64,000 nucleotides of DNA from Erysipelothrix sp. HDW6A (GCF_011400295.1 NZ_CP049859.1:1302001-1366000), one strand, 5' to 3'; counted from the first letter of the stretch, positions 26,086 through 37,300 are shown. Made by a program: numbers and translations. Notes: generated by a model not told the origin, from the sequence alone.

Positions 26086-27744
26086 TTAGACATTAATTTC
26101 AATAATTACAGGCAAGACCATCGGTCTCTTTCCTGTTTGCTTGTAAATGAATTTAGAGATGCCATCTCTTGCTTCATTACGCGCATCAATGTTAGTATAT
26201 TTCTTTTCTTTTACCATAGTAATAATCGTATTTTCTAAGATTTTTCCAATCTCGCTAACAATATTATCAGCATCTTTTAAGTAAATAAGACCACGAGATT
26301 GTACATCCGGTCCACCTAAGATTTGTTTTGTTTTTTGGTTAATGACCATACCTACGATGATAGCACCATCTGTCGCTAAGATTTGACGATCACGCAACAC
26401 AAGTCCTGAACTATCTAAATGATCTTTACCATCAATTAAGACATCTTCTAGTTTAAGAATTTCAGATGTAGACTTTAAACGACCATCATGGAATTCAGCG
26501 ATTTGACCATTGTCTAAGATTACAATGTTTGTAGGCATAATACCCATTTCGATTGCTACATCAGCATTCGCTACAAGGTTTTGATACTCGCCTTTAACAG
26601 GTACATAGTATTTAGGTTTTAATAATGAAATCATCATTTTTAAATCTTCAATGGATGCATGCATTGCAAGAACTTGTTTGTAACTCATATTTGTAACTGC
26701 AACGCCATCTTTGAAAAGCTCATCAACCATCATACCAGCTTTATTTTCTGTGCCTGGTACTTCTGGAGACGCGATGATAACACTATCTGTTTCGCGAACT
26801 TCAACTTTCTTGTCAGCTCCCATTGAGATGCTTGTCATCTTCTCAAACACTTCAGGACCAACACCCGATACAATTACAACTACATTTTCTTCATTGTTAT
26901 CAAATTCTTTATCACTAATTTCAATACCATTTGGAAGTGTAAAATAATTTAATTTGTTTAAGTGTTTTAAGATATGACGAACTTTATCATCATAGAAATA
27001 TATCTTACGTTTAAATCGATGAGCCATTTCAATAACTTCGATTAAACGGAAAACATTTTGGTCATATAATGTAACGATAATTCGGCTATCTGTTGACTCG
27101 AAAACTCGTTCAAGACGGCTTGCAATACGATGATTAGGTGATGTGAAACCTTCTTTCTTAGCATAGCCTGATTCCGCAATGAGCATGAATACACCCTTTT
27201 TACCAAGTTCTGAGATGTTTGCGACATCTGTAGTAAAACCAGTCTGTTGGATGTTAAAGTCAATCATGAACTCACTAGCATGAACAATGTAGCCTGATTC
27301 TGTGTTAATTGCGATACCAAATGAATCTGGTATGGAGTGAGTTACTCCGAATGAAACACATTGACGGCTACCTATTTTAAATCGACTATCACGTTTAATC
27401 TTAAAAATCTTCGTGTTTTTAACACGAGCTTTTTTCAATTTGTCTTCAATCATTAAAGCAATCAATGGTGTTGTATAGACTGGTGCATTTACTTCTTTTA
27501 AGAGATAAGGCAATGCTCCCATAACGTCTTCATGTCCATGTGTGATGAAGATTGCTTTGAGTTTTTCTTTATTCTGTTTAATATACGTAAAGTCAGGTAA
27601 AACAACTTCAACTCCAAGTTGTTCTGCCTGAGGATATTTTATCCCAACTTCGATGATGTACATTTCATCATCAATCTCGACAATTGAAAGGTTACGTCCC
27701 TCTTCATCAAGGCCTCCCAGTTCGAGAAATTTAATTTTTTCCAT
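26086..27744 (-). CDS. rnjB: RNase J2-like ribonuclease with altered metal ligands
   Basis: The 552-aa metallo-beta-lactamase/beta-CASP protein has the RNase J length and order. The first motif reads THGHEDVMG, where active RNase J has THGHEDHIG. The usual TGDF block reads ASEF, and PVHGEY reads PVKGEY. So three expected metal-site positions differ, as in RNase J2 paralogues, which are weak alone and work with J1. Synteny with ftsK also fits J2. TATAAT lies about 40 bp upstream (27784-27789, minus strand). RNase J1 is not in the window. Confidence 0.85.
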   Translation of the reverse strand: MEKIKFLELGGLDEEGRNLSIVEIDDEMYIIEVGIKYPQAEQLGVEVVLPDFTYIKQNKEKLKAIFITHGHEDVMGALPYLLKEVNAPVYTTPLIALMIEDKLKKARVKNTKIFKIKRDSRFKIGSRQCVSFGVTHSIPDSFGIAINTESGYIVHASEFMIDFNIQQTGFTTDVANISELGKKGVFMLIAESGYAKKEGFTSPNHRIASRLERVFESTDSRIIVTLYDQNVFRLIEVIEMAHRFKRKIYFYDDKVRHILKHLNKLNYFTLPNGIEISDKEFDNNEENVVVIVSGVGPEVFEKMTSISMGADKKVEVRETDSVIIASPEVPGTENKAGMMVDELFKDGVAVTNMSYKQVLAMHASIEDLKMMISLLKPKYYVPVKGEYQNLVANADVAIEMGIMPTNIVILDNGQIAEFHDGRLKSTSEILKLEDVLIDGKDHLDSSGLVLRDRQILATDGAIIVGMVINQKTKQILGGPDVQSRGLIYLKDADNIVSEIGKILENTIITMVKEKKYTNIDARNEARDGISKFIYKQTGKRPMVLPVIIEINV

Positions 27745-27814
27745 AATTACTCCTTATAAAACACGGTTGATCTCATTGTGTATATTATACACTAGATTGC
27801 GTGTTTCTTCATTA

Positions 27815-27841
27815 AAAATACCAAGTACACCTTGGTATTTT
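27815..27841 (-). terminator. Intrinsic terminator of the rny-ymdB unit
   Basis: AAAATACCAAG and CTTGGTATTTT form an 11-bp perfect stem with a 5-nt loop at the end of ymdB, with further T on the minus strand. It separates ymdB from rnjB. Confidence 0.88.
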
Positions 27842-28604
27842 ACAAGTTTAAGCGTGTAATAGCTGTAGATGTCATTGTTTCATCATCAACATCAATTATT
27901 ACAGCGTTTAAAAAAGCTTCTCCATTAGCAACTTCAAAACGTGTTCGTTCACCAAGGATGACATTGTTGTAGAGTTCTTCAACATCTCTACCAATAATGC
28001 TTTCCTTAGCACCACACATTCCAACGTCTGTTATGTATGCACAGGTTCCAATCAATCTCTCATCAGCTGTCTGAACATGTGTATGTGTCCCTACAACTGC
28101 ATCAACATCATTTTGGTATACATGAGCAAACAACATTTTTTCACTCGTTGATTCGGCATGAAAGTCAACGAAGTAATAATCACACTGTGTTTCTTCGAGT
28201 ACTTCATCCATGTATGGATAAGGACGATCCCCTACCCGATTCATAAATGCTTCACCATAGAGATTAACAACACAAATCGATTTACCTTTAACTTGATAAA
28301 TCTTATAGAAATTACCAAAGTCTAAAGGTTCTATATTTGCCGGAATAAGTAAGTCTTCACATTCATCATAATCATCGAATATTTCTCGCTTTGCAAAACT
28401 ATGGTTTCCCATTGTCATGCAGTCGGTACCTGCATTCTTTAATTGATGATAAATTTTCTTAGTTATACCTTTACCGTGTGCACTGTTCTCTGCATTCGCA
28501 ATGGTAAAATCTATGTTATATTTGTCCTTAATCGTGCTTAAGTGGTCAACAACAATTTGTCGACCACTTGAACCTACGATATCTCCTATAAATAGAATAC
28601 GCAT
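27840..28604 (-). CDS. ymdB: YmdB-type metallophosphodiesterase
   Basis: The 254-aa protein belongs to the YmdB family of cyclic-nucleotide phosphodiesterases. Metal ligands are visible in FIGDIVG (Asp8), NAENSAHG (Glu39, Asn40), TMGNHSF (Asn67, His68), DFHAES (His about 149) and GTHTHVQTAD (His about 174 and 176). In Bacillus YmdB cleaves 2',3'-cAMP and affects biofilm and motility decisions. It overlaps rny by one base, the usual pair of RNA-decay genes, and ends at a strong terminator. Confidence 0.93.
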   Translation of the reverse strand: MRILFIGDIVGSSGRQIVVDHLSTIKDKYNIDFTIANAENSAHGKGITKKIYHQLKNAGTDCMTMGNHSFAKREIFDDYDECEDLLIPANIEPLDFGNFYKIYQVKGKSICVVNLYGEAFMNRVGDRPYPYMDEVLEETQCDYYFVDFHAESTSEKMLFAHVYQNDVDAVVGTHTHVQTADERLIGTCAYITDVGMCGAKESIIGRDVEELYNNVILGERTRFEVANGEAFLNAVIIDVDDETMTSTAITRLNL

Positions 28605-30160
28605 TACTTAGCGAGCTCCGTAGCACGCAACTCACGAATAACAGTAACTTTAACTTGACCTGGATAGGTAAGTTTTTCTTCAATTTCTTGGCGAATTGTT
28701 CGTGCCATTTTAACTGTTTGTAAGTCATCAACTTCTTCAGGAATAACAAGAACACGAAGTTCACGACCTGCTTGAATAGCAAATGCTCGTTGTACACCTT
28801 CTTGTGTAATTGCGATTGCTTCAAGATCTTCAAGACGTTGAATGTAGTTTTCAAAGGACTCGAAACGAGCACCTGGGCGTGCAGCACTTAATGTATCTGC
28901 AGCAGCAACTAAAACAGAAATTGCACTTGTTGCTTCTGTATCACCGTGGTGAGAAGCGATTGCATTAATAACGACTGGATGTTCTTTATGTTTCTTAGCA
29001 AGTCTTACACCAAGTTCAACGTGAGAACCTTCCATTTCGAAGTCAAGACCTTTACCAATGTCATGAAGTAAACCAGCACGCTTCGCAAGTTTTTGACTTA
29101 AACCAAGTTCGGCTGCCATCATACCTGCTAAGTTTGCTACTTCAATACTATGTGCTAAAGCATTTTGACCATATGAATAACGATATTTCAAACGTCCAAT
29201 TACATGAACGATTTCTTTATCTACTTTGCTGATTCCTAAATCAAACAATGTTTCTTGACCAGTCTTTTGAATGATTTGATTTAACTCTTTACGAGCTTTC
29301 TCAACTGCTTCTTCAATACGACCTGGTTGAATACGACCATCTGTTAGTAATGTGTCTAAAGCCATACGAGCCACTTCACGACGAATTGGATCGAAACATG
29401 ATAATGTAATAACTTCTGGAGTATCATCAATCAGTAAGTCAACACCCGTAGCATTTTCAAATGCACGAATATTACGTCCTTCACGACCAATAATACGTCC
29501 TTTCATTTCTTCATTTGGTAATGTAATAGTAGTTGAGTTACGCTGTGTTGTTTCTTCTTGAGCATAACGATTAATAGCTAGTGCGATGATATTACGAGCA
29601 ATTTCTTCTGAACGCTGATGCGCTTGATCTTCTTGCTCACGAATGTATGCCAATACTTCATGTTCCATTTGTTTTTCAACAATTTCAAACAATTCTTTCT
29701 TAGCTTCCGATGCAGGCATTGATGCTATACGTTCAAGCTCTTCCAATTGAACAGCCATACGTTCGTTTAATGCTTCTTCCATCTTATCCAGTTTTGAATT
29801 TTTCACCTCTAAAACACGTTGCTTTTCTTGAAGTTCCTTATCTTTAGAAACTAAATTTGCATCACGCATATTGAGATTTTCATCACGACGTTCTAAACGA
29901 CTTTCTACCTCTTGTAGTTCTTGTCGTTTTTCTTGTGCTTCTTTCTCAGCATTTAATTTTACTTCATAAGCATGAGTTTTTGCTTCAAGCTGCGCTTGAC
30001 GTGTCATATTTTCAGCTTTTTCTTTTGCATCATCAACGATTGATTCTGCTTGCTGTTTTGAACGATTCATTCCTAATTTGTTCATGATGACCATCGCCAG
30101 AATCATCACTACAAATACGCTAATACCGGTTATGATGGAGTATAATAATATATCATTCAT
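28604..30160 (-). CDS. rny: Ribonuclease Y
   Basis: The 518-aa endoribonuclease has one N-terminal membrane helix (about 5-25), a long coiled coil (about 30-190), a KH domain with GRIIGREGRNIRAFE (about 222-236) and an HD domain with LLHDIGKGLDFE and ASHHGD. It starts mRNA decay at the membrane as part of the degradosome-like network. It lies downstream of recA with a 135-bp gap that holds the recA terminator, and is coupled to ymdB. Confidence 0.97.
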   Translation of the reverse strand: MNDILLYSIITGISVFVVMILAMVIMNKLGMNRSKQQAESIVDDAKEKAENMTRQAQLEAKTHAYEVKLNAEKEAQEKRQELQEVESRLERRDENLNMRDANLVSKDKELQEKQRVLEVKNSKLDKMEEALNERMAVQLEELERIASMPASEAKKELFEIVEKQMEHEVLAYIREQEDQAHQRSEEIARNIIALAINRYAQEETTQRNSTTITLPNEEMKGRIIGREGRNIRAFENATGVDLLIDDTPEVITLSCFDPIRREVARMALDTLLTDGRIQPGRIEEAVEKARKELNQIIQKTGQETLFDLGISKVDKEIVHVIGRLKYRYSYGQNALAHSIEVANLAGMMAAELGLSQKLAKRAGLLHDIGKGLDFEMEGSHVELGVRLAKKHKEHPVVINAIASHHGDTEATSAISVLVAAADTLSAARPGARFESFENYIQRLEDLEAIAITQEGVQRAFAIQAGRELRVLVIPEEVDDLQTVKMARTIRQEIEEKLTYPGQVKVTVIRELRATELAK

Positions 30161-30282
30161 AATACTCCTCTTTCTTTTTCAAAAGTTAGTTTCCTAACAT
30201 ACTTATATAATACTTTATTTATAGCTTTTTCTCAACCATATATCGTTACTTTTGATAATAGATAGTTTTATCTTCCTATAAA

Positions 30283-30307
30283 AAAGAAGAAGCATTTAAG
30301 CCTCTTC
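30283..30307 (-). terminator. Intrinsic terminator of recA
   Basis: AGAAGAGGC (minus) pairs with GCTTCTTCT around TTAAAT and a T-run follows. It overlaps the last codons of recA. Confidence 0.75.
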
Positions 30308-31306
30308 TGTTTTATCTTTAACTATCATTCTTTCTCTTACCTGAGCAGCAACTTCATCCAATATTTTTGGATTATCTTCAAGATAAGTACGTACTGCTTC
30401 ACGTCCTTGTCCGATTTTTTCACCATTGTATGAATACCATGATCCACTCTTGTTAATAATATCGAACTCTGAACCTAAGTCGATAACTTCTCCAATAAAG
30501 GAAATACCCTTACCATAGACAATTTCAACTTGAACTGCCTTGAATGGAGGTGCTACTTTATTTTTAACAACTTTAATGTTGGCTTTATTACCAACAACAT
30601 CCGTACCTTGTTTGATTTGTTCGGAACGACGAATATCAAGACGAACAGATGAATAGAATTTTAAAGCTCTACCACCTGGTGTTGTTTCAGGGTTACCAAA
30701 CATAATTCCAACTTTTTCACGTAATTGGTTAATGAAGATTGCAGTACAATTACCGCGGTTCATTGGACCTGCTAGTTTACGCATTGCTTTTGACATCATA
30801 CGTGCCTGTAAACCGATGTTAGAGTCGCCCATTTCGCCATCAAGCTCTGCTTGTGGTACAAGTGCAGCAACACTATCAACAACTACTAAATCAACCGCTC
30901 CACTTCGTACAAGAACATCAACAATTTCTAATGCTTGTTCTCCTGAATCTGGTTGAGATAAGATTAGTTCGTCAATTTTAACACCTAAATTACGTGCATA
31001 AATTGGATCAATCGCATTTTCAGCATCAATGAAAGCTGCTTTCCCACCTGTTTTTTGGACTTCTGCAATAGCATGGAGCGCTAGAGTTGTTTTACCACTG
31101 GATTCTGGACCGTAAATTTCGATAATACGACCTTTAGGATATCCACCAATACCAAGTGCAGCATCTAAAGCTAATGATCCCGAGCTAATTGCATCAATAT
31201 CAACTGAAGCTCGGTCCCCTAGTTTCATGATTGAACCTTTACCAAATTGCTTTTCTATTTGCTTAATTGTTTCATCAAGCACTTTATCTCTATTATCGTT
31301 AGCCAT
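30296..31306 (-). CDS. recA: Recombinase RecA
   Basis: The 336-aa protein has Walker A GPESSGKT (about residues 65-72), the catalytic glutamate in FIDAENAID, and loop L1 and L2 regions including [19 protein letters not shown]. It forms the strand-exchange filament and triggers LexA cleavage. The gene lies between pgsA and rny, as in other Firmicutes, but cinA is missing. A RecX domain, a RecA regulator, is encoded at 56342 as a fusion. GGAG lies upstream of the ATG. No intein. Confidence 0.98.
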   Translation of the reverse strand: MANDNRDKVLDETIKQIEKQFGKGSIMKLGDRASVDIDAISSGSLALDAALGIGGYPKGRIIEIYGPESSGKTTLALHAIAEVQKTGGKAAFIDAENAIDPIYARNLGVKIDELILSQPDSGEQALEIVDVLVRSGAVDLVVVDSVAALVPQAELDGEMGDSNIGLQARMMSKAMRKLAGPMNRGNCTAIFINQLREKVGIMFGNPETTPGGRALKFYSSVRLDIRRSEQIKQGTDVVGNKANIKVVKNKVAPPFKAVQVEIVYGKGISFIGEVIDLGSEFDIINKSGSWYSYNGEKIGQGREAVRTYLEDNPKILDEVAAQVRERMIVKDKTEEA

Positions 31307-31350
31307 TATGTCTCCTTTACAATAAAATACAACATGAACTATCGTTTTCC

Positions 31351-31944
31351 CTACATACTTTCAACTAAATATGATCGGGCTTGAATCACATAAGACGCTC
31401 CACTCATCACTGACATTAATGTCGCAAACCATACGAGGATGGTTGAAAGTGGAATTGAGAATAATTCAAATGGAAGATTATTCATAAGAATTAGAATAAT
31501 AGCAATCATTTGGGCAACAGTTTTAACTTTACCAAGGTATCCAGCAGCCATTACAAGGCCTTTTTGTGATACAAGCATACGAACTGCGTCAACAATCGTA
31601 TCACGCCATATCATCAAGAGAACTGCTACTACAGGAACTGTTCCTCTGAAAGCAAAAATAATAAACAATGTATTTACAAGTAACTTATCAGCAATTGGAT
31701 CTAAGAATTTACCAAAAACTGTAATCATGTCATACTTACGAGCTAAGTATCCATCAATAAAGTCAGTAATAGCTGCGGTTGCAAACAACACGAGCACAAT
31801 AATATTCTTAAGTGACAATGTTATATGTTCTATAACAAAGTATGGTATTTGAATCCCGAATTGCTCATAGGGAAATAATTCCACAAGAACAATTACCGGT
31901 ATTAAAATAATTCTAAAAACGGTTAATTTATTCGCAATATTCAT
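31351..31944 (-). CDS. pgsA: CDP-diacylglycerol-glycerol-3-phosphate 3-phosphatidyltransferase
   Basis: The 197-aa membrane protein makes phosphatidylglycerophosphate, the precursor of phosphatidylglycerol. The CDP-alcohol phosphotransferase motif D-x2-D-G-x2-A-R-x8-G-x3-D-x3-D is visible in [17 protein letters not shown] and [14 protein letters not shown] 31944 ([12 protein letters not shown]) follows GAGGGAG; the longer frame runs into rodZ. It abuts rodZ and precedes recA. Confidence 0.95.
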   Translation of the reverse strand: MNIANKLTVFRIILIPVIVLVELFPYEQFGIQIPYFVIEHITLSLKNIIVLVLFATAAITDFIDGYLARKYDMITVFGKFLDPIADKLLVNTLFIIFAFRGTVPVVAVLLMIWRDTIVDAVRMLVSQKGLVMAAGYLGKVKTVAQMIAIILILMNNLPFELFSIPLSTILVWFATLMSVMSGASYVIQARSYLVESM

Positions 31945-31945
31945 T

Positions 31946-32860
31946 CTATACTCCCTCAGTAAATCTAAATGTAATCTTAACAATATCTTTATTTAAGATA
32001 CTCTTATCTGTTTCAATTGTTTGTCCATTTAATGTAATTGTGTTTCCTGAAAAATAACCAAAATTAATAATAAAGACTTTATCTTTCTCTGCAACTACAG
32101 AAACATCAATGGTAGCACCATTTTCATAGATGATTGACTTCGGTTCGGCAAGAATCTTACTATTTTCAAGGAATTGCATCCAAGAACGGTTTTGTATATT
32201 AACACCAAACTTAAACTCTTCTTGAGGAGACCAACCTTTAATTTCATAAGTTGTAGCATCTATCTTAGTCACTACATACTTTTGATCCGGTGTTTCAGGT
32301 GATTCAGGTGTTTGTGAATTTCCCTCTTCTGATGTTTTATCCTCTTCTTTGTCTGGATTCGGATTTACAATTGGTGGTGGTGTAATCGGATCTGTAGATC
32401 CAATCATAGGAATAATCCATTTTACACCAACTAAAATCATCCCAGCTATAATAGCAATTGCAAGAACTAAAAGACCAAGTGTTGGTATATCAATTTTTCG
32501 ATAACTTGGTTTTGCACGATTCATTCCACTATTACGCGATGGGTTTTGTTTCGTTTTTTCCCTTACACTAGAACTTATTTCTTCTTTCTTTTGAATCTGT
32601 GAAAGATTAATAGCGTCTGTATAATTGGTTACTGCATCATCTAAAATATCTCTAATTTCGTCATAATTAACATTTAATGCATTTGCATAATATCTTACAA
32701 AGTAATTTAAGTATGATAAATCTTCTTTAAAGAATGAAATATTACCTTCTTCAATTGCCTGTAGTTGAGGAACTGATAATTTGGTTTTAGTACTCATATC
32801 TTCTAATGTAAGATTTAATTCGAGTCGACGTTCTTTTAATACACTACCCAGTCTCTCCAA
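31946..32860 (-). CDS. rodZ: RodZ-like cytoskeletal anchor (HTH_25 and membrane helix)
   Basis: The 304-aa protein has an N-terminal helix-turn-helix (about residues 1-75, LGSVLKERRLELNLTLEDMS), a basic segment, one membrane helix (about 133-153), a proline/acid-rich linker (about 160-200) and an extracellular beta domain (DUF4115). This is the RodZ/YmfM architecture that links MreB to the elongation machinery. I chose TTG 32860 because GGAGGG lies 6 nt before it. The position next to pgsA matches Bacillus. Confidence 0.9.
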   Translation of the reverse strand: MERLGSVLKERRLELNLTLEDMSTKTKLSVPQLQAIEEGNISFFKEDLSYLNYFVRYYANALNVNYDEIRDILDDAVTNYTDAINLSQIQKKEEISSSVREKTKQNPSRNSGMNRAKPSYRKIDIPTLGLLVLAIAIIAGMILVGVKWIIPMIGSTDPITPPPIVNPNPDKEEDKTSEEGNSQTPESPETPDQKYVVTKIDATTYEIKGWSPQEEFKFGVNIQNRSWMQFLENSKILAEPKSIIYENGATIDVSVVAEKDKVFIINFGYFSGNTITLNGQTIETDKSILNKDIVKITFRFTEGV

Positions 32861-32960
32861 TACGATCCCTCCTATCAAAAGTCATACAGCTAAATTATAC
32901 CAATCAAAGATACATTTAGCAATCAATCATTTTTGAGATTATTGTGACAAGAAAATCAAT

Positions 32961-32982
32961 AAAAAAGGAGCTATACTCCTTT
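32961..32982 (-). terminator. Terminator of rnpB
   Basis: AAAGGAG and CTCCTTT pair around CTAT (plus-strand reading). On the minus strand TTTTTT follows, a few bases beyond the 3' end of RNase P RNA. Confidence 0.88.
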
Positions 32983-32985
32983 AAT

Positions 32986-33326
32986 GCATATACACTCAAT
33001 AAGCCATGTTCTGTTAATGATAATCATTTATCTACGCTTACGCGTCTTGTTGTTGCTTCGATTTGCTCCAACAAGCTCCCCTACCAATTTTGGGTTTCTC
33101 GCTTATGGGGTTTACCTCGTTCCACTCTCTACCTTTCGATAGAGACTTCGTCACTGTGGCACTTTCAAGTCGTTATCCATAGTTTCCCTTAGGACTTCGA
33201 TCTGCCGTCATAGATGCCTCTATGCTCTGACTTATGGTTTCATCAGACACAAACACTACCACCATCACAGGCGGTGCGAGCATGGACTTTCCTCTACATT
33301 ACTGCAGCGATTATCTTTCGTGTATG
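32986..33326 (-). ncRNA. rnpB: RNase P RNA, type B
   Basis: The minus strand contains the universal RNase P core: GAGGAAAGTCCATGCTCGCAC (5' P4 region, here split as GAGGAAAGTCC and ATGCTCGCAC), TAATCGCTGCAG upstream, and ACAGAACATGGCTTA as the 3' P4 strand. Helix P1 closes CATACAC with GTGTAT. Length about 341 nt and the Bacillus-like layout indicate type B. It processes tRNA 5' ends. It lies 10 bp after gpsB and may share its transcript; ends are estimated from P1. Confidence 0.93.
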
Positions 33327-33335
33327 TTTTTTTTA

Positions 33336-33653
33336 CTATTTGTTGTCTTTAAATACAACTTCTTCAAGACGTGAGATACGTTTTAAGATATCTACATGAC
33401 TGAATTGACTTGGAACTTGATTGCTTTGATTGCGTGATTTTCCTTCAAGTTCTAAGATTACTCGCTTCTGTTGAGCAAGTGAGTCTTCATATCGTTTAAG
33501 TAACTCTTGTTGTTCTTTTATGAGTTCTGTAAAGTAATTATAATCTTGAATTACTTCATCTAAGAATTGATCAACTTCTAATGCTTCATAACCTTTAAAA
33601 TCAACATGAAATTCTTTTTCCATGATTTCATCAATTGTTAGTTTCTGTGCCAT
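33336..33653 (-). CDS. gpsB: Cell-cycle protein GpsB
   Basis: The 105-aa DivIVA-domain protein has ITIDEIMEKEF-like start (LTIDEIMEKEF), the block GYEALEVDQFLDEVIQDY, then a coiled coil (about 40-75) and a C-terminal trimer helix (DILKRISRLEEVVF). GpsB docks class A penicillin-binding proteins at the division site. A PBP1a gene lies 0.7 kb away on the opposite strand. The gene is next to rnpB and divergent from recU, as in Bacillus. Confidence 0.95.
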   Translation of the reverse strand: MAQKLTIDEIMEKEFHVDFKGYEALEVDQFLDEVIQDYNYFTELIKEQQELLKRYEDSLAQQKRVILELEGKSRNQSNQVPSQFSHVDILKRISRLEEVVFKDNK

Positions 33654-33733
33654 ATTCTCACCTCTTGGTCTATTATCTCAAATTATGTGTGCTTCTTCAA
33701 GCGCATTAAACAAAACTTCCCACATTAATAAAG

Positions 33734-33762
33734 TAAACAAATGTGAGAATTTATAGTATAAT
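33734..33762 (+). promoter_or_regulatory. Sigma-A promoter of recU-PBP1a
   Basis: TAAACA (33734-33739) and TATAAT (33757-33762) are separated by 17 bp, 15 bp before the recU start codon. The leader is very short. Confidence 0.65.
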
Positions 33763-33777
33763 AACAATGGTGATTTT

Positions 33778-34356
33778 ATGATTCAATATCCAGGGAGTAA
33801 AAAAGTATATCAACGACCTGCAAATAGTAAAGTAACAAGTCGAAGAGGAATGAGTCTTGAAGAAGATATCAACACCTCTAACAATCATTATCTTATTAAA
33901 GATACTGCTGTTGTGCATAAAAAGCCAACACCCATTCAAATCGTCAACGTTGACTACCCTGCTCGAAATAAAGCAAAGATTACTGAAGCTTATTTTAGGC
34001 AAGCATCGACTACCGATTATCAAGGTGTTTATCGATCTTATGCCCTAGACTTTGAAGCTAAAGAAACTAAAAACAAAACTTTATTTCCTTTATCTTCACT
34101 TCATCAACATCAAATTGACCATTTAAGAAACGTTCATCGACATGGTGCGATTGCCTTTCTTGTTATACGATTCAATTCATTTGATGAAACCTACTTAATA
34201 TTAGCTCGTGAGTTTCTTCCGTATCTTGATTCCGAGAAATCACGTTCCTTACCTTTATCATGGATAAAGAAACATGGGTATTTGGTACCACAATCCTATC
34301 AAATTCCATGCGATTACATTACAGTACTCAATCAAGTACTATCTGAAAAGGAGTAA
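33778..34356 (+). CDS. recU: Holliday junction resolvase RecU
   Basis: The 192-aa nuclease has the RecU pattern: RRGMSLEEDINTSN near residue 25, then the catalytic cluster with VDYPARNKAKITEAYFRQASTTDYQG and YALDFEAKETKNKT, where the Asp, Glu and Lys of the PD-(D/E)XK fold lie. It resolves recombination junctions with RuvAB and RecA. It is 2 bp before the PBP1a gene, as in other Firmicutes. Confidence 0.95.
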   Translation: MIQYPGSKKVYQRPANSKVTSRRGMSLEEDINTSNNHYLIKDTAVVHKKPTPIQIVNVDYPARNKAKITEAYFRQASTTDYQGVYRSYALDFEAKETKNKTLFPLSSLHQHQIDHLRNVHRHGAIAFLVIRFNSFDETYLILAREFLPYLDSEKSRSLPLSWIKKHGYLVPQSYQIPCDYITVLNQVLSEKE

Positions 34357-34358
34357 TT

Positions 34359-37300
34359 ATGACCAAAAAGAACAATAATGACGATAGAACTTTAGAAATT
34401 AAATCTATTAAGTCACTAAAGAAAAATAAGTCAGAAAATCCAAACAATCCTAAAAAGAAGAAAAAAGGACGGTCACCGTTCTTTGGACAGCGTATTGTTG
34501 CCTCTATTTTAATAGTTATTACAGTTATAGGATTAGCTGTCGCTACAGTATTAGTAACGCATACGCTAAAACTGGCTAACCAAGAGCAATTTACATCATT
34601 AACCCAACAAGATTTCGTAGATCCCCCTTCAACAAACTTCTTAGATGCTAATGGGGAATCCTATTTTGAGTTATCCAATAAGTATCGAGATAATATTTCT
34701 TATGACGAACTTTCTAATTCGCTCATCGATGCCTTTGTCTCTGCTGAAGATTCTCGTTTCTTTGTTCATAACGGATTTGATGTGCCTCGTTTCACAATGG
34801 CGCTCATCAATAACGTATTTGATACTTTAAAAACCGGAAAACTTAGTTTGGGTGAAGGTGGATCAACTTTCACAATGCAACTTATTAAAAACACCGCTTT
34901 CGTTAAAGACGGTAGTTCTGGAGAACAAACAGAAGAAGCTAAAGGTGGTTTAGGTGGTATTGATCGTAAATTAGTTGAGATCTTCCTTTCTCAAAAATTT
35001 GAAAAAGAAGGTGTATTAAGTAAGAAACTAATTTTAGAACTCTACCTTAATAAAGTAAACTTCGGTGTTGGTAACAATACACTTGGTGTAGAAAAATCCG
35101 CACAAGCTTACTTTGGAAAATCAGCAAGCGAATTGAATACTGTAGAGTCAGCATTTATGGCTGCAGTTATTAACGCGCCTAATGCATATTCTCCATACCA
35201 AAACATCACAGCAGCAAACCGAGAAACACAACGTGTTGTCTATAACATGTACTATCATGGATATATTTCAGAAGAAGAATACAATGTTGCTCGAAATGTA
35301 AAAATTGAAGATTTACTAGCAGAAAATAGATTAAGTTACGAAGGATCTCAACCTTATCAATCATATATTGACCTAGCCTATTCTGAAGTTCTTGATTTAC
35401 TTAAAGAACATAAGTTAGTTCCAGAGGATACTAAAGATATCCCTTCAAATTTAGCTATGAAGGTCCATACTAACCTTAACCGAGATGTGCAAAGTGGTCT
35501 CGACAAGGTTCAAAACCGAGAAATTGCAAACTTGAACATGCTCACTGTATCTGACAAGAGTATCCAACAAGTTGCTTCAACAATTGTTAATAATAAAACC
35601 GGAGAAATTATCGGAACTGTTGGTCGTTACGATTACAACGGACAACGTATGTCAAACTTAGCAGCAAATAGAGTTGGCTCTCCTGGTTCTACATTGAAAC
35701 CTATCGTTGTCTATGCACCTGCATTTGAACACTTAGGATGGGCATCCGATCATCTTATTACAGATGAACCTATTAGTTACTACGGAATTTCTTGGAAAAA
35801 CTGGGATAGTCGTCACGAAGGTCACATAACTTTAAGCCGAGCTATTTCAGACTCTCGAAACATTCCTGCAATTAAAGCACTCATGGATGTACGTGAAGCG
35901 ATTGGAAATGAGAAATATCTCGAATACTTAAGAGAAATAGGTTTAGTTACAAGTGATAACATAACTGATGTGACAGTTCCATTTGCGATTGGTAACGATC
36001 CATTAAATGTAAATACCATTCAAATAGCAGGTTCTACAGCATCTATCTTTAATGAAGGTCAATATATCAAACCACATACAGTTACAAAAATAGAGTTCCT
36101 AGATGGTACTGATACAATTGAACCTGATTACACTCCAGTCCAAGTATTATCTCCTGGAGCAGCTTATCTCACCGCTGAAAAAATGCGAGAAGTTCTCGAC
36201 ACAACTTACGCTCGTGTATTGCGACGCAGCTACCCTACTTATGCGAAAACAGGTACAGTTGAAGCAGATGACAAACAAGCATCCAAATTCAACATCCCAG
36301 TAGGAGCTGGTATAGATCGACTTATGATTGCAGCTACAAGTGATTTCACCATTGCCACCTGGAATGGTTTTGAAGAACTTGACAAAGAATTACAAACATA
36401 CTTCAGTCCTCAAGAAAAGAATTTCAACTTACCTGGTAATTTGAATAGTTACATTCTAGACTTACTTGCAAACAGTTATGGACCAGGAAAAGGAATGAGT
36501 CAACCAAGTGATGTAGTGTCAATAACACATATCAAAGGATTCTTCCCTTATCAAACTCCACTTGAAAATATGAACCCAGATTTAATTTCAACAGGAAAAG
36601 TTCTTAAGAAACACGCTACCTTAACATCTGCAACTCCACAAGATTTATCTTCATTAGAAACACAAAATGTGACTGCTGAACAGATTGGTAATGAACTCAA
36701 GATCAATGTTGGTTTAACACCATATCCTGATGCAGAGAAATTAATTGAAGCAGATGCAACTCTAGAGATGAAAGACAGTATCAACGGAAGAACATACTCC
36801 GGTACACGTCTTTACGATGAGTCATGGATTTATGGAGCGGTTCGATACAAGACAGATGTAAAAGTTAATGGTGCACTTTATGAAGAGCTGAAGACCGATG
36901 AGGAAAATCACTCATTAACAATCTCTTTACCAAACGATACATCCTCTGTAGAAGTATGTTCATACTATACATTTGATAAAGCACCAAATATCCAATCGAA
37001 TCAAAAATGTTCAAAGATTGAAGTAAAAGCAAATACTATTTCTGTTCCTGACTTTACAGGTCAAGCTTCTGGCTTAGTTATTAACTGGGCAAAGGACAAT
37101 GGAATGGAACAACCTGCAATCTCGTATCAACAATCAAGCAATCAGTTTGGAGTGACTCTAAAAGTCACCCCAAACATCTCTGGTAAATCAATGACCAAAG
37201 AAGAGTTAATTAAAACAAAATTAACCCTAACTGTTGCGGATACTAAAATTAATACAGGATTAACAGTAAAACAGTTTAAAGATTTATATGGAACTTTAAT

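Noticed and set aside
28546-28887. Open frame inside rny on the minus strand
   Set aside because: It is a shifted frame within the certain rny gene, low in protein-like motifs.
32944-33399. Two open frames on the plus strand
   Set aside because: They lie on the antisense strand of RNase P RNA, whose core motifs are clear.
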